From Archangium sp. (GTDB lineage: Bacteria > Myxococcota > Myxococcia > Myxococcales > Myxococcaceae): a stretch of DNA of 35,648 nt. Made by a program: the position numbers and the translations under genes. The stretch is taken from positions 1-35,648 of the forward strand of contig JAEUJR010000355.1 of the NCBI GenBank assembly GCA_016793585.1, given 5' to 3'. The number at the start of each line of letters is the position of its first letter. Within the stretch, counting starts at the first letter, position 1. Under the pieces are notes generated by a model that made no database searches, was not told the origin of the DNA, and was given only the letters and a program-made list of their open reading frames with translations. Of the stretch, positions 1-7,409 are shown in pieces.

Positions 1-481
1 TCGGCGTGGTGAGAAAGACGAACCGCCCACCCGGCACCAACGCACGCGAGATGCCGTCGAGCAGCGCGTCTTCATCGGCACCGACGAAGTGACCGAAGGC
101 GCCCGCGCTGGTGACCAGGTCGAACTCCTGCGCGAAGGGCAGCGCGCGTGCGTCGAGGCGACGAAGCTCGAGCTGCTTCACGTCGGGCAACTGCCGCGCG
201 GCCTCGTCGAGCATGCCCTGCGAAAAGTCGACGCCGGTGAGCCGGCGCGTGACGTGCGGCGCCAGGTACTTCAGCTGCGCGCCGGTGCCGCACGCGACGT
301 CGAGCGCCGAAGCGACGGAGCCATTCGCGAACACGTGCGCGAAGAACGGCGCGAGCAGCACATCGGGCGTACGGAACGGGGTGACCTCGAACTTGCGCGC
401 CAGCAGGTCGTACCCGCGCTCGGTCGACGTCAGCGCCTGTTGCGCCAGCTCGAACAACGAGGGCCCACGCGGGTGGAACAC
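1..481 (-). CDS. Class I SAM-dependent methyltransferase (3' end beyond window)
   Basis: The first 160 codons of a small-molecule-type class I methyltransferase are present; the C-terminus is cut off by the window edge. The GTG start (481-479) follows directly on the TGA of the upstream gene (482-484), so translation is probably coupled. Residues about 63-70 read LDVACGTG, the motif I glycine loop that binds S-adenosylmethionine. It is followed by an acidic strand-2 end (TGVDFSQGML), a motif near residue 115 with LDARALPF, and FDLVTSAGAFGHF, typical of the Methyltransf_11/25 families. The N-terminus (FHPRGPSLFELAQQAL) is a cap helix of the kind seen in myxobacterial homologues. Family membership is clear; the substrate cannot be told from sequence. 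Confidence 0.85.
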   Translation of the reverse strand, partial: MFHPRGPSLFELAQQALTSTERGYDLLARKFEVTPFRTPDVLLAPFFAHVFANGSVASALDVACGTGAQLKYLAPHVTRRLTGVDFSQGMLDEAARQLPDVKQLELRRLDARALPFAQEFDLVTSAGAFGHFVGADEDALLDGISRALVPGGRFVFLTTP

Positions 482-1312
482 TCAGAGCGCTCCAGAGAAG
501 ACGAGACGAAACGCGACCTGACCCGAGCCCCACACGGGAAACTCCATGGCCTTCATGGACGACTCGACGCAGCGCTCGAGCGCCTCGTTGGCGGTCTGCC
601 GGTTGGTCGACGAGAGCGAGAGTCGCGACACGCGCCCATCACGCTCGACGAAGAGCCGCGTCGTCAGCACGCCGCGGTAACCGTGTGAGGTCTCGAGCGT
701 CGAGCGGTAGCAGCCACGCACTGGCTCGAGCTGACCCTCGAGCGCATCGACGACCTGGCTGGTCTGCACGATGTGGCGGTCCCATGTGTGGGTGAGGTCT
801 GCGAGGTGCACGTCGACACGCATGGCCTCCGAGATGATGGGTTGGGAGACCGGCCGAACCTCGGGTGCGGGCGCCATCATCACGAAGGTCTGCGGAGCGA
901 CCGGCTGCGTGGTGGGCGGAGCGGGCAGCTCGGCGATGGGCGTTGAAGGAACGGGCGTCGGCCGCTCCACGCCGTCGATGGCCTGGTCGTGCTGATCGTC
1001 CATCACGGGCCGTGGCCACAGCAGGCGGGCGCCGAGGGCCAGCACCACGACTGCGCCACCGAGCATCAGGAGCCTGCGGCCACTCGAGCGTCGCCCGGTG
1101 CGAATCGTCCCGTGGCCGCAGTCGACCGTCATGACCCGGCCGTCGGTGCGGTGAACGAGCGTCGTCAGCACGCGGCCCTCGGTCTCGAGCACGAGGCGGC
1201 GCAGGTCTTCTTCCGGCAGCTCCGCGTCGTAGGTGAACGCCGCGCAGGTGGCGCAGCGGCCCACCCGCCCGACCGGGGCCATCGCAGGCTGTGAGCTTCT
1301 CGTCGTCTCCAC
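482..1312 (-). CDS. AgmX/PglI C-terminal (TonB-like) domain membrane protein
   Basis: A 276-residue protein from a GTG start; an in-frame ATG at codon 11 is an alternative. It has a cytoplasmic N-terminus with a Cys pair (RCATC, C20 and C23) and C65, which could bind a metal. One transmembrane helix follows at about residues 81-99, then a Pro-rich stretch (about 115-150) suited to spanning the periplasm. The C-terminal domain (about 190-276) has a conserved Cys in VRGCY, then GVLTTRLFVERDGRV and a second Cys in LERCVES. That pattern is the AgmX/PglI C-terminal domain, related to TonB and found in proteins of myxobacterial gliding and cell-envelope loci. Its role here is unknown. It lies 36 bp after cystathionine beta-synthase and abuts the methyltransferase. 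Confidence 0.75.
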   Translation of the reverse strand: METTRSSQPAMAPVGRVGRCATCAAFTYDAELPEEDLRRLVLETEGRVLTTLVHRTDGRVMTVDCGHGTIRTGRRSSGRRLLMLGGAVVVLALGARLLWPRPVMDDQHDQAIDGVERPTPVPSTPIAELPAPPTTQPVAPQTFVMMAPAPEVRPVSQPIISEAMRVDVHLADLTHTWDRHIVQTSQVVDALEGQLEPVRGCYRSTLETSHGYRGVLTTRLFVERDGRVSRLSLSSTNRQTANEALERCVESSMKAMEFPVWGSGQVAFRLVFSGAL

Positions 1313-1348
1313 CCGCGCTGCATCAGAGCGCGAGAGTGGCCGTGCTGG

Positions 1349-2740
1349 CTAGACCGGCTTGAGGCGGCGACGCAGGTGGTTGAGCACGTCCATGCGAGTG
1401 ATGAGCCCGCAGAACGTGTCGCCGTCCATCACGATGGGCACGAAGCCCGAGTCGAGCATGGGGGTCAGCTCGCGCAGCGGCGTGTTCACCTGAACCGTCT
1501 TGAGGCGCAGGCGCGTCACCATCACCTCGCGCACCGAGAGCTTCAGCTTCTTCTCGTCGTCGACGGTCGCGAAGAGCAGGTCGGACTCGTCGACGATGCC
1601 AGCGAGCTTGCCTTGATCGAGCACGGGCAGCTGCGACACGTCGTACAGCTTCATGCGCGCGAGCGCCGTCAGCAGGGTGTCGTCGGGAGCCACCGTCACC
1701 ACCGCGTCGTTGTCGAAGTGCCGCGAGATGACGTCTCGCAGATCGCCCTTCGTCTCACGCTTGATGAAGCCCTGATCGATCATCCAATAGTCGTTGAACA
1801 TCTTCGACAGGTACTTGTTGCCCGAGTCGCAGACGAAGGTGCACACGCGCTTCTTCGTCTTCTGCTCGCGGCAATACTTGAGCGCAGCGGCGATGAGCGT
1901 TCCCGACGACGAGCCGGCGAGCACGCCCTCTTTGCGCAGCAGCTCGCGCGCGGTCTCGAGGCTCTCGGTGTCGGTGATGGTGTAGGCCTTCTTCACGCTC
2001 GAGAGGTCGCAGATGGTGGGAATGAAGTCTTCGCCGATGCCCTCGACGACCCAGCTGCCGGCCTGGCCGAGTTTGCCAGTCGAGATGTAGTCCGCGAGGA
2101 TCGAGCCCTTCGGGTCGGCGAGCACCATCTCGCACTTCGGCATCGACTTCTTGAACGCGTTGGCGAGGCCGGTGAGCGTGCCGCCCGAGCCGACGCCGAC
2201 GATCATCGCGTCGAGGTCGTTGTTCAGCTGCTTCGCGATCTCGGGGCCAGTGCTCTCTTCGTGGGCCTTCGGGTTCGCCGGGTTCTCGAACTGGTTCACG
2301 TAGAAGGCGCCGGTCTCCTTCGCGATGCGCTGGGCGACGTCCTGGTAGTACTGCGGGTGGCCCTTGCCGACGTCGGAGCGCGTCATCACCACGTTCGCGC
2401 CCATGGCCTTGAGGTGCGCGATCTTCTCCTGGCTCATCTTGTCGGGGATGACGAGGGTGAGCTGGTAGCCCTTCACCGCAGCGACGAGCGCGAGGCCCAG
2501 GCCAGTGTTGCCGGCGGTCGCTTCGACGAGCTTCTTCTGGTTCGGGCCCACGAGGCCGGCCTCTTCGGCGGCGCGAATCATCGACAGGCCGATGCGATCT
2601 TTGATGCTGCCGCCGGGGTTGTGCGACTCGAGCTTCAAGAAGAGCTCGCACGGGCCGGTGTCGAGGCGGGTGACTTTGAGCATCGGCGTGTTGCCGATGA
2701 GTTCGATGGGCGTCGACGGAGGGCTGAGCGTGGTGGGCAT
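1349..2740 (-). CDS. cbs: Cystathionine beta-synthase (PLP-dependent, with CBS-domain pair)
   Basis: A 463-residue enzyme joining serine and homocysteine to cystathionine, the first step of transsulfuration, in the cytoplasm. The fold-type II PLP core spans about residues 10-320: the Schiff-base lysine is K47 in GGSIKDR, the substrate loop is ATAGNTG (74-80), and the PLP phosphate loop is GSGGTLTG (184-191). A serine that contacts the PLP ring nitrogen is expected in AGSSSG (275-280). Two CBS motifs follow (about 335-395 and 403-460), the Bateman module that binds S-adenosylmethionine or adenylates in other family members. There is no N-terminal heme domain. The two-domain length distinguishes it from cysteine synthase (about 310 residues), though side activity with O-acetylserine is possible. 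Confidence 0.92.
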   Translation of the reverse strand: MPTTLSPPSTPIELIGNTPMLKVTRLDTGPCELFLKLESHNPGGSIKDRIGLSMIRAAEEAGLVGPNQKKLVEATAGNTGLGLALVAAVKGYQLTLVIPDKMSQEKIAHLKAMGANVVMTRSDVGKGHPQYYQDVAQRIAKETGAFYVNQFENPANPKAHEESTGPEIAKQLNNDLDAMIVGVGSGGTLTGLANAFKKSMPKCEMVLADPKGSILADYISTGKLGQAGSWVVEGIGEDFIPTICDLSSVKKAYTITDTESLETARELLRKEGVLAGSSSGTLIAAALKYCREQKTKKRVCTFVCDSGNKYLSKMFNDYWMIDQGFIKRETKGDLRDVISRHFDNDAVVTVAPDDTLLTALARMKLYDVSQLPVLDQGKLAGIVDESDLLFATVDDEKKLKLSVREVMVTRLRLKTVQVNTPLRELTPMLDSGFVPIVMDGDTFCGLITRMDVLNHLRRRLKPV

Positions 2741-2838
2741 GGCGCGCGCACCCTACCGCCGCGAGGAAAAGGTGGGGGCCTCGTCATTCACGAGCGAGGC
2801 GAGGCCTCCACCTTGTTGGATGCCCTCCGTCGAACCCC

Positions 2839-4284
2839 TCAGGCAGCGCTGCGACCGGCGGGTGAAGGTCGTGCGAGCACGGCCTCCATCAGCGACCGAT
2901 CGGGCGCCACCGAGAGGGCTTCTTCGCGCTCGAGCAGCCCCGCCGAGACCAGCTCGGAAAGACCCAACTCCAGCGTGCGTGTCCGCAACGACGGAAACGC
3001 CGATACCTGTCCGTCCGCGACGGCAGAGCGGACGGAAGCGACGCCTGGCAGCAGCTCCCAGGCGAGTGACTTGCCACCTTCGGTGTTGCGCGCGAGCACC
3101 TGCGCGAACACGCCCCGCAGCGTCTGCCCGAGCTGCCACCGCGCGGCCGGGTTTCCCTGCGTGAGGTGAACCAATTTCTCTGCGGCCTGTGAGGCGCCGC
3201 GTGCGTGCATCGAACCGACGACGAGCTTGCCGCGCTCGGCCAGCGTGAGCGCTTCACGCAGCACTTCGGCAGAGTCGAGCTCGCTCACCATCACCACGTC
3301 GACGTCGTCGTGAATCGCGTCGCGCAGTCCCTGAGCGAACGAGCCGACGTGCGCGCCGACCTCGAGCTGGCTGAGCGGGCCTGGGCCGGGCGTGAGCACG
3401 TACTCGATGGGCGACTCGAGCGACCACACCGAGACCGGCCGCTGCGAGACGACGGTCTGAATCACGCTCGCGAGCGACGTGGTGACGCCGTTGCCGGGCG
3501 GGCCTGCGAGCACCCACAAGCCGCTGCCTGCCATGGCCTGAACGAGCTCTTGCGGAAGACCGAGCGAGCCGATCGACGGAACCGCGCGCGGCAGGTGGCG
3601 AACGACGATGGAGAGGCCCGAGCGCGACTGCTGCGCGGCGACGTGGAACACCGAGCTGTCGGTGACGTGCGAGAAGTCGACGCGGGTCGTCTCGCGAAAG
3701 GCCTCACGCAGCGCAGGCGGCGCGATGGAGTCGAGCTCTTCCTGCAGCTGCTGATCAGAGAAGGCGATGGCCTGCACCGGCACGAGGTGACCGTCGACGC
3801 GAAGCAGCGCGGCTCCGCCCGACGAGAGGTGCAGGTGCGTGGCGCGGCGCGCTTCCATCTCGGCCATGAGCGCACGCAGCGCGAAGCGGGTGGTGGGGCT
3901 GGTCGTCGCGAGGTCGGGCGGTGGTGGGCCGAGCTGACCGAGTTGGCCTCCATTGATGGGCACCAGCGTCGGCGGCCCCTTCTTCACGGCGCGCGCGGTC
4001 ACGCGAAGATCGTCACCGCTGAGCGTCATGTGCACGTGAACGATGCCGAAGGCGGTCTCGTGCTGGAACTCGACGGGCACGCCCGAGAGCAGCTGCGTCG
4101 AGAGCGTCTTCGGAACGACGTCGGCGAAGAGCAGCAGAATCTGCCCGCTCGAGAGCGGGGAACGGAACACGGGGAACGGCGCAGAGCCTTCCTGCTCGAA
4201 CACGCCGGTGGTGCCGGAATCGAGGGCGAGCACGCTGCCAGCGTTCACGAAGAGGTACTCGAAGAGCTGGTTCAGCCGAGCCAT
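2839..4284 (-). CDS. PilT/GspE-family protein with duplicated N-terminal domain and altered ATP site
   Basis: 481 residues from ATG 4284; a longer frame reaches 4467 but would overlap the CapA gene, and its extra residues look non-coding. The C-terminal part (about 235-480) matches PilT, the type IV pilus retraction ATPase. HLHLSSG (150-156) and QSRSGLSIVVRHLP (219-232) are PilT N-domain motifs. Residues 1-100 look like a second, diverged copy of that domain. The ATP site is altered: Walker A reads GPPGNGVT (261-268), with valine where lysine is required; the Asp box reads LESPIEYV, with Ser for Asp. The Walker B glutamate (E335) and the His-box histidine (H360) remain. It may be a non-hydrolysing partner of a true PilT. 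No pilus genes are adjacent in this window. Confidence 0.8.
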   Translation of the reverse strand: MARLNQLFEYLFVNAGSVLALDSGTTGVFEQEGSAPFPVFRSPLSSGQILLLFADVVPKTLSTQLLSGVPVEFQHETAFGIVHVHMTLSGDDLRVTARAVKKGPPTLVPINGGQLGQLGPPPPDLATTSPTTRFALRALMAEMEARRATHLHLSSGGAALLRVDGHLVPVQAIAFSDQQLQEELDSIAPPALREAFRETTRVDFSHVTDSSVFHVAAQQSRSGLSIVVRHLPRAVPSIGSLGLPQELVQAMAGSGLWVLAGPPGNGVTTSLASVIQTVVSQRPVSVWSLESPIEYVLTPGPGPLSQLEVGAHVGSFAQGLRDAIHDDVDVVMVSELDSAEVLREALTLAERGKLVVGSMHARGASQAAEKLVHLTQGNPAARWQLGQTLRGVFAQVLARNTEGGKSLAWELLPGVASVRSAVADGQVSAFPSLRTRTLELGLSELVSAGLLEREEALSVAPDRSLMEAVLARPSPAGRSAA

Positions 4285-4390
4285 GGCGCGTGGCTGTGCA
4301 CACGGGGTGCCCGCATGGATCAGGTGGAGGTGCGCCTGTTTACCCACCAGCGGGTCGGGTCGCTTCGGACACAGGGGTCGGAAGCGACCG

Positions 4391-5644
4391 TCAGCGTACG
4401 GGCATCGCGCCCATTGGAATCGCGCCCGGTTGAACGGCCGGCGACGGCATTCCAGGCACGGCGCCAATCATCTCGCGCACGCGGCGCTGACGAACCTCGA
4501 GAATGTCGAGCCGGTCGACGAGTGAGCGACGCTCCTTCGTGGTGGCCTTGCTCTCGCGAAACGACAGCTCGGCGAGGCGCTCCTTCACGGCGGCGATCTC
4601 GTCGTCGAGCACCACGGGCTGCACGTTGCGGTGTTCGCGACCGGTGCGGTTCTCGGTGCCGATGCCCACCGGCGTCACCTTCGTCACGATGACGGGGCCG
4701 CCCGGCTTCGTGCGCGTCACCTCGAGCCCGAGCAGCAGGCCGTCGCGCTTCGTTCCGTCGGCCACGTTGTAGTCCTGGTTCGAGACGAGGTTGCCGAGCG
4801 AGTACGCGACGACGCCGACGCGACCATCTCTCAAGCGCTGCGGCACGACAGGTTGCAGCACATGCGGGTGAGAGCCGATCACCACCAGCGCGCCCGCGTC
4901 GAGCATGCCGCGCGTGAGCTCCCGGTCGTAGCTCATCGGCTCGTGCACGTACTCCGCACCCCAGTGAATGGTGACGATGACCGCGTCGACTGTCTTCGCC
5001 GTCTCGCGAATGTGCGCGAAAAACTCATCGAAGGTGCGACCGCCACCGATCGGCTCCTCGAGGTACGGCACCACCGGCACGTGAGGGTCTCCCGGCCCGC
5101 CCTTGTTGTGAAACTTGTTCAACCACCGGCTCACCGCGATGAGCGCGATGCGCACGCCGTTTTTCTCGAGAATGAGCGGCTTCCACGCCTCGGCTTCGGT
5201 TCTTCCCGCGCCCGCCGTCAGCAGCCCCACTGCGTCGAGCTCGTCGCGCGTCGAGGTGATGCCCTCGGGGTGCATGTCGAGGCAGTGGTTGTTCGCGAAC
5301 GTCGCCACGTCGACGCCCGACGACTTCAGCCCCGCGAGCAGCGCCGGCGGCGCGTTGAACAGCATCTCCTTCACTTCCTTCTGCTCCTCTCGCGTGACCG
5401 GCGTCTCGAGGTTCACGATCGCGAAGTCGTACGCTCGGAAGACCGGCGAGAGCGGCCCGAACACGTGGCCCCAGCCGTAGTCGTTGAGCGGCGTGCCATC
5501 TTTCGAGAACCGCGCGTGCTTCTCGGCGACCTTCTTCACCGGCTCGTGCGGAATGACGTCGCCACCGAAGATCAACGTGACCTTCTGCGGAGCGGGCGCC
5601 GCGCTCAGGCTGATCAGCAACAGGCTTGTGGCGGCGAGCGACAT
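4391..5644 (-). CDS. CapA-family metallophosphatase-fold protein, exported
   Basis: 417 residues with a signal peptide at about 1-19 (hydrophobic SLAATSLLLISLSA, cleavage near APA). The CapA/PGA_cap domain (about 20-330) keeps the calcineurin-like metal-ligand motifs in order: FGGDVIPH, VNLETPV, ANNHCLD, IHWGAEY and GSHPHVLQP. CapA proteins are tied to poly-gamma-glutamate capsule export, but CapA-like proteins outside capB/capC loci, as here, are common and mostly of unknown function. A charged, probably helical tail (about 345-400) ends in a Met/Pro/Gly-rich stretch. The gene sits 52 bp after the pseudouridine synthase and 106 bp before the PilT-like gene, so it may share their transcript. 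Family call is firm; substrate unknown. Confidence 0.85.
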   Translation of the reverse strand: MSLAATSLLLISLSAAPAPQKVTLIFGGDVIPHEPVKKVAEKHARFSKDGTPLNDYGWGHVFGPLSPVFRAYDFAIVNLETPVTREEQKEVKEMLFNAPPALLAGLKSSGVDVATFANNHCLDMHPEGITSTRDELDAVGLLTAGAGRTEAEAWKPLILEKNGVRIALIAVSRWLNKFHNKGGPGDPHVPVVPYLEEPIGGGRTFDEFFAHIRETAKTVDAVIVTIHWGAEYVHEPMSYDRELTRGMLDAGALVVIGSHPHVLQPVVPQRLRDGRVGVVAYSLGNLVSNQDYNVADGTKRDGLLLGLEVTRTKPGGPVIVTKVTPVGIGTENRTGREHRNVQPVVLDDEIAAVKERLAELSFRESKATTKERRSLVDRLDILEVRQRRVREMIGAVPGMPSPAVQPGAIPMGAMPVR

Positions 5645-5696
5645 CGACAGGCCGAGTATGGATCAGCGGCGACGTTCGATCGAACGAACGGCCAGG

Positions 5697-7346
5697 TCAG
5701 AACGGCGCTTTCGCTTCGACGACGACGCGCGCTCCCGTGACGGGGTGAGAGAACTCGAGCTGCTCGGCGTGCAGCAGCAGTCGCCGCTCCGGCCGGCCGT
5801 AGAGCCGATCTCCGACGATGGGTAGCCCGAGCCCCTGCGCGTGCGCCGAGTGAACGCGGAGCTGATGCGTTCGCCCCGTCTTCGGGAAGAAGTGCACGCG
5901 CGTGCGTCCATTCGCGCGCTCCACGACCTCGAAGTGCGTCTCGGCCGGCTTGCCGTGCTCGAAGTCGACGAGCTGACGAGGCCGCTGCTCGAGGTCGACT
6001 CGCAATGGAAGCGAGACGTCACCCGAGTCGCGCTCCAGCACGCCGTCGAGCACCGCGACGTAGCGCTTGTGCACCGTGCGCTCGATGAACTGCGCCTGGA
6101 GCGCGACGTAGGTCGGCTCGTCGAGCGCCACCAACAACAGCCCCGAGGTCTCGACGTCGAGGCGGTGCACGAGCATCGCGTTGGGGAAGCGCTCCTGCAT
6201 GCGCGCGAGCACGGAGTCGGTGACGCTCGCATCCGTTCCCGGCACCGAGAGCAGGCCTTCGGGTTTGTTCACCACCACGAAGTGCGGGTCTTCGTGAACG
6301 ACCTCGAGTTCGTGCGAACGCAGCGCGCCAGGCTGAAACCGGCGTGACGGCGCGACGTCGAGGCCCTCGAGCAGGAACGGGAGCAGCGGCCCGCACTTGT
6401 CCTTGCACGCGGGGAACAGGGAGCCCTCGACGCGACCACCACCGGGAGGAGGCGCGCCCCACCAGAACTCGGCCAGCCCCAGCGGCGTGAACCCGTTTCG
6501 CAACGCCCAGGTGATGAGCTTCGGCGCCGCGCAGTCACCCGTGCCCGAAGAGGGAACCGTCGGCTCGAACAACGCGCGCAACGAGCGCTGCTGCCCTCGC
6601 CCGTTCACGAAGAGGTACGTGTCGTAGATCTGCCACGACACGACCTGCGAGACGATGCGGCGCAGGCGCTCGAGGGCATTCAATCGTCGCGCATCACGGC
6701 GGAGCAGCTCGTCGATCGCCTCGCGCTCGGCTTTGAACGAACGCTTCGTCTGCTGAAGCTCGGTGTCGTCAGCCTGGCTTCGACGATCGAGCGCGCGCAT
6801 CGCTTCGGGCGTGTCCTTCCCTTCCCGTTTGAGCTCGTCGCGCTCGCGACGACGTTCGAGGCGTCGCGCTTCGTGAATGCGTTTCAGCTCGGCCCGCGTG
6901 GCCTCGTTCGCTTCGTCGAGCATTCGTTTCGCGGCGTGCAGCTCGGCGCGCTCTGGCGAATCACGAAACGACTCGTAGCGGGCGGTGAGCTGCTTCACGA
7001 CGCGCTCACCACGCGGTTCCAGCTCGGCGCGCGCGGCTCGGTCGAACACCGGAGGCACCCAGCCCTCGACGTCCCAGCGTTGTTTGAGCTGCCCTGAGAA
7101 CGCCTTCACGAACCCGACGCGCCCCTCGGCCGAACGCACGACCAGCACGCCGAACATCTTCCCGCCGTCGGCGCCGTGCAGAATTGACACCGGAAGGTCG
7201 TCGCCAATCATGCCGTCACGCAACTGTTGCATGACCTGATCGATCGCACGGCGGACGAGTGGAGTTGGTTCACCAACGTCGAAGGGACTGTTCAGCCGCG
7301 CCGGGAGTTCTGCACTCGAGGGCTGCGGCTCGAACCAGGTGATCAC
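5697..7346 (-). CDS. RluA-family RNA pseudouridine synthase with long N-terminal extension
   Basis: 549 residues from GTG 7346 (first codons read ITWFEPQ). The frame stays open far upstream, but that part lies opposite the repeat of the plus-strand lipoprotein gene and is rejected. The catalytic domain (about 345-549) has HRLDVETSG (394-402), where D397 is the nucleophile that isomerises uridine in RNA, plus the family's VVVNKPEGLLSVPG and KTGRTHQLRVH motifs. No S4 domain is seen. About 340 residues precede it: a charged coiled coil at about 105-235 rich in Arg/Glu/Ala, then a Cys-containing region (FPACKDKCGP, 311-320). Long RluA proteins of this type occur in other Proteobacteria. The target uridine, rRNA or tRNA, cannot be read from sequence. 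Confidence 0.88.
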   Translation of the reverse strand: MITWFEPQPSSAELPARLNSPFDVGEPTPLVRRAIDQVMQQLRDGMIGDDLPVSILHGADGGKMFGVLVVRSAEGRVGFVKAFSGQLKQRWDVEGWVPPVFDRAARAELEPRGERVVKQLTARYESFRDSPERAELHAAKRMLDEANEATRAELKRIHEARRLERRRERDELKREGKDTPEAMRALDRRSQADDTELQQTKRSFKAEREAIDELLRRDARRLNALERLRRIVSQVVSWQIYDTYLFVNGRGQQRSLRALFEPTVPSSGTGDCAAPKLITWALRNGFTPLGLAEFWWGAPPPGGGRVEGSLFPACKDKCGPLLPFLLEGLDVAPSRRFQPGALRSHELEVVHEDPHFVVVNKPEGLLSVPGTDASVTDSVLARMQERFPNAMLVHRLDVETSGLLLVALDEPTYVALQAQFIERTVHKRYVAVLDGVLERDSGDVSLPLRVDLEQRPRQLVDFEHGKPAETHFEVVERANGRTRVHFFPKTGRTHQLRVHSAHAQGLGLPIVGDRLYGRPERRLLLHAEQLEFSHPVTGARVVVEAKAPF

Positions 7347-7409
7347 GCGTACCCTATAGCGCGTGGTGCTCTCGAATATCGGCGCTACGCTGTGCGTGGG
7401 GAGGCAGCC

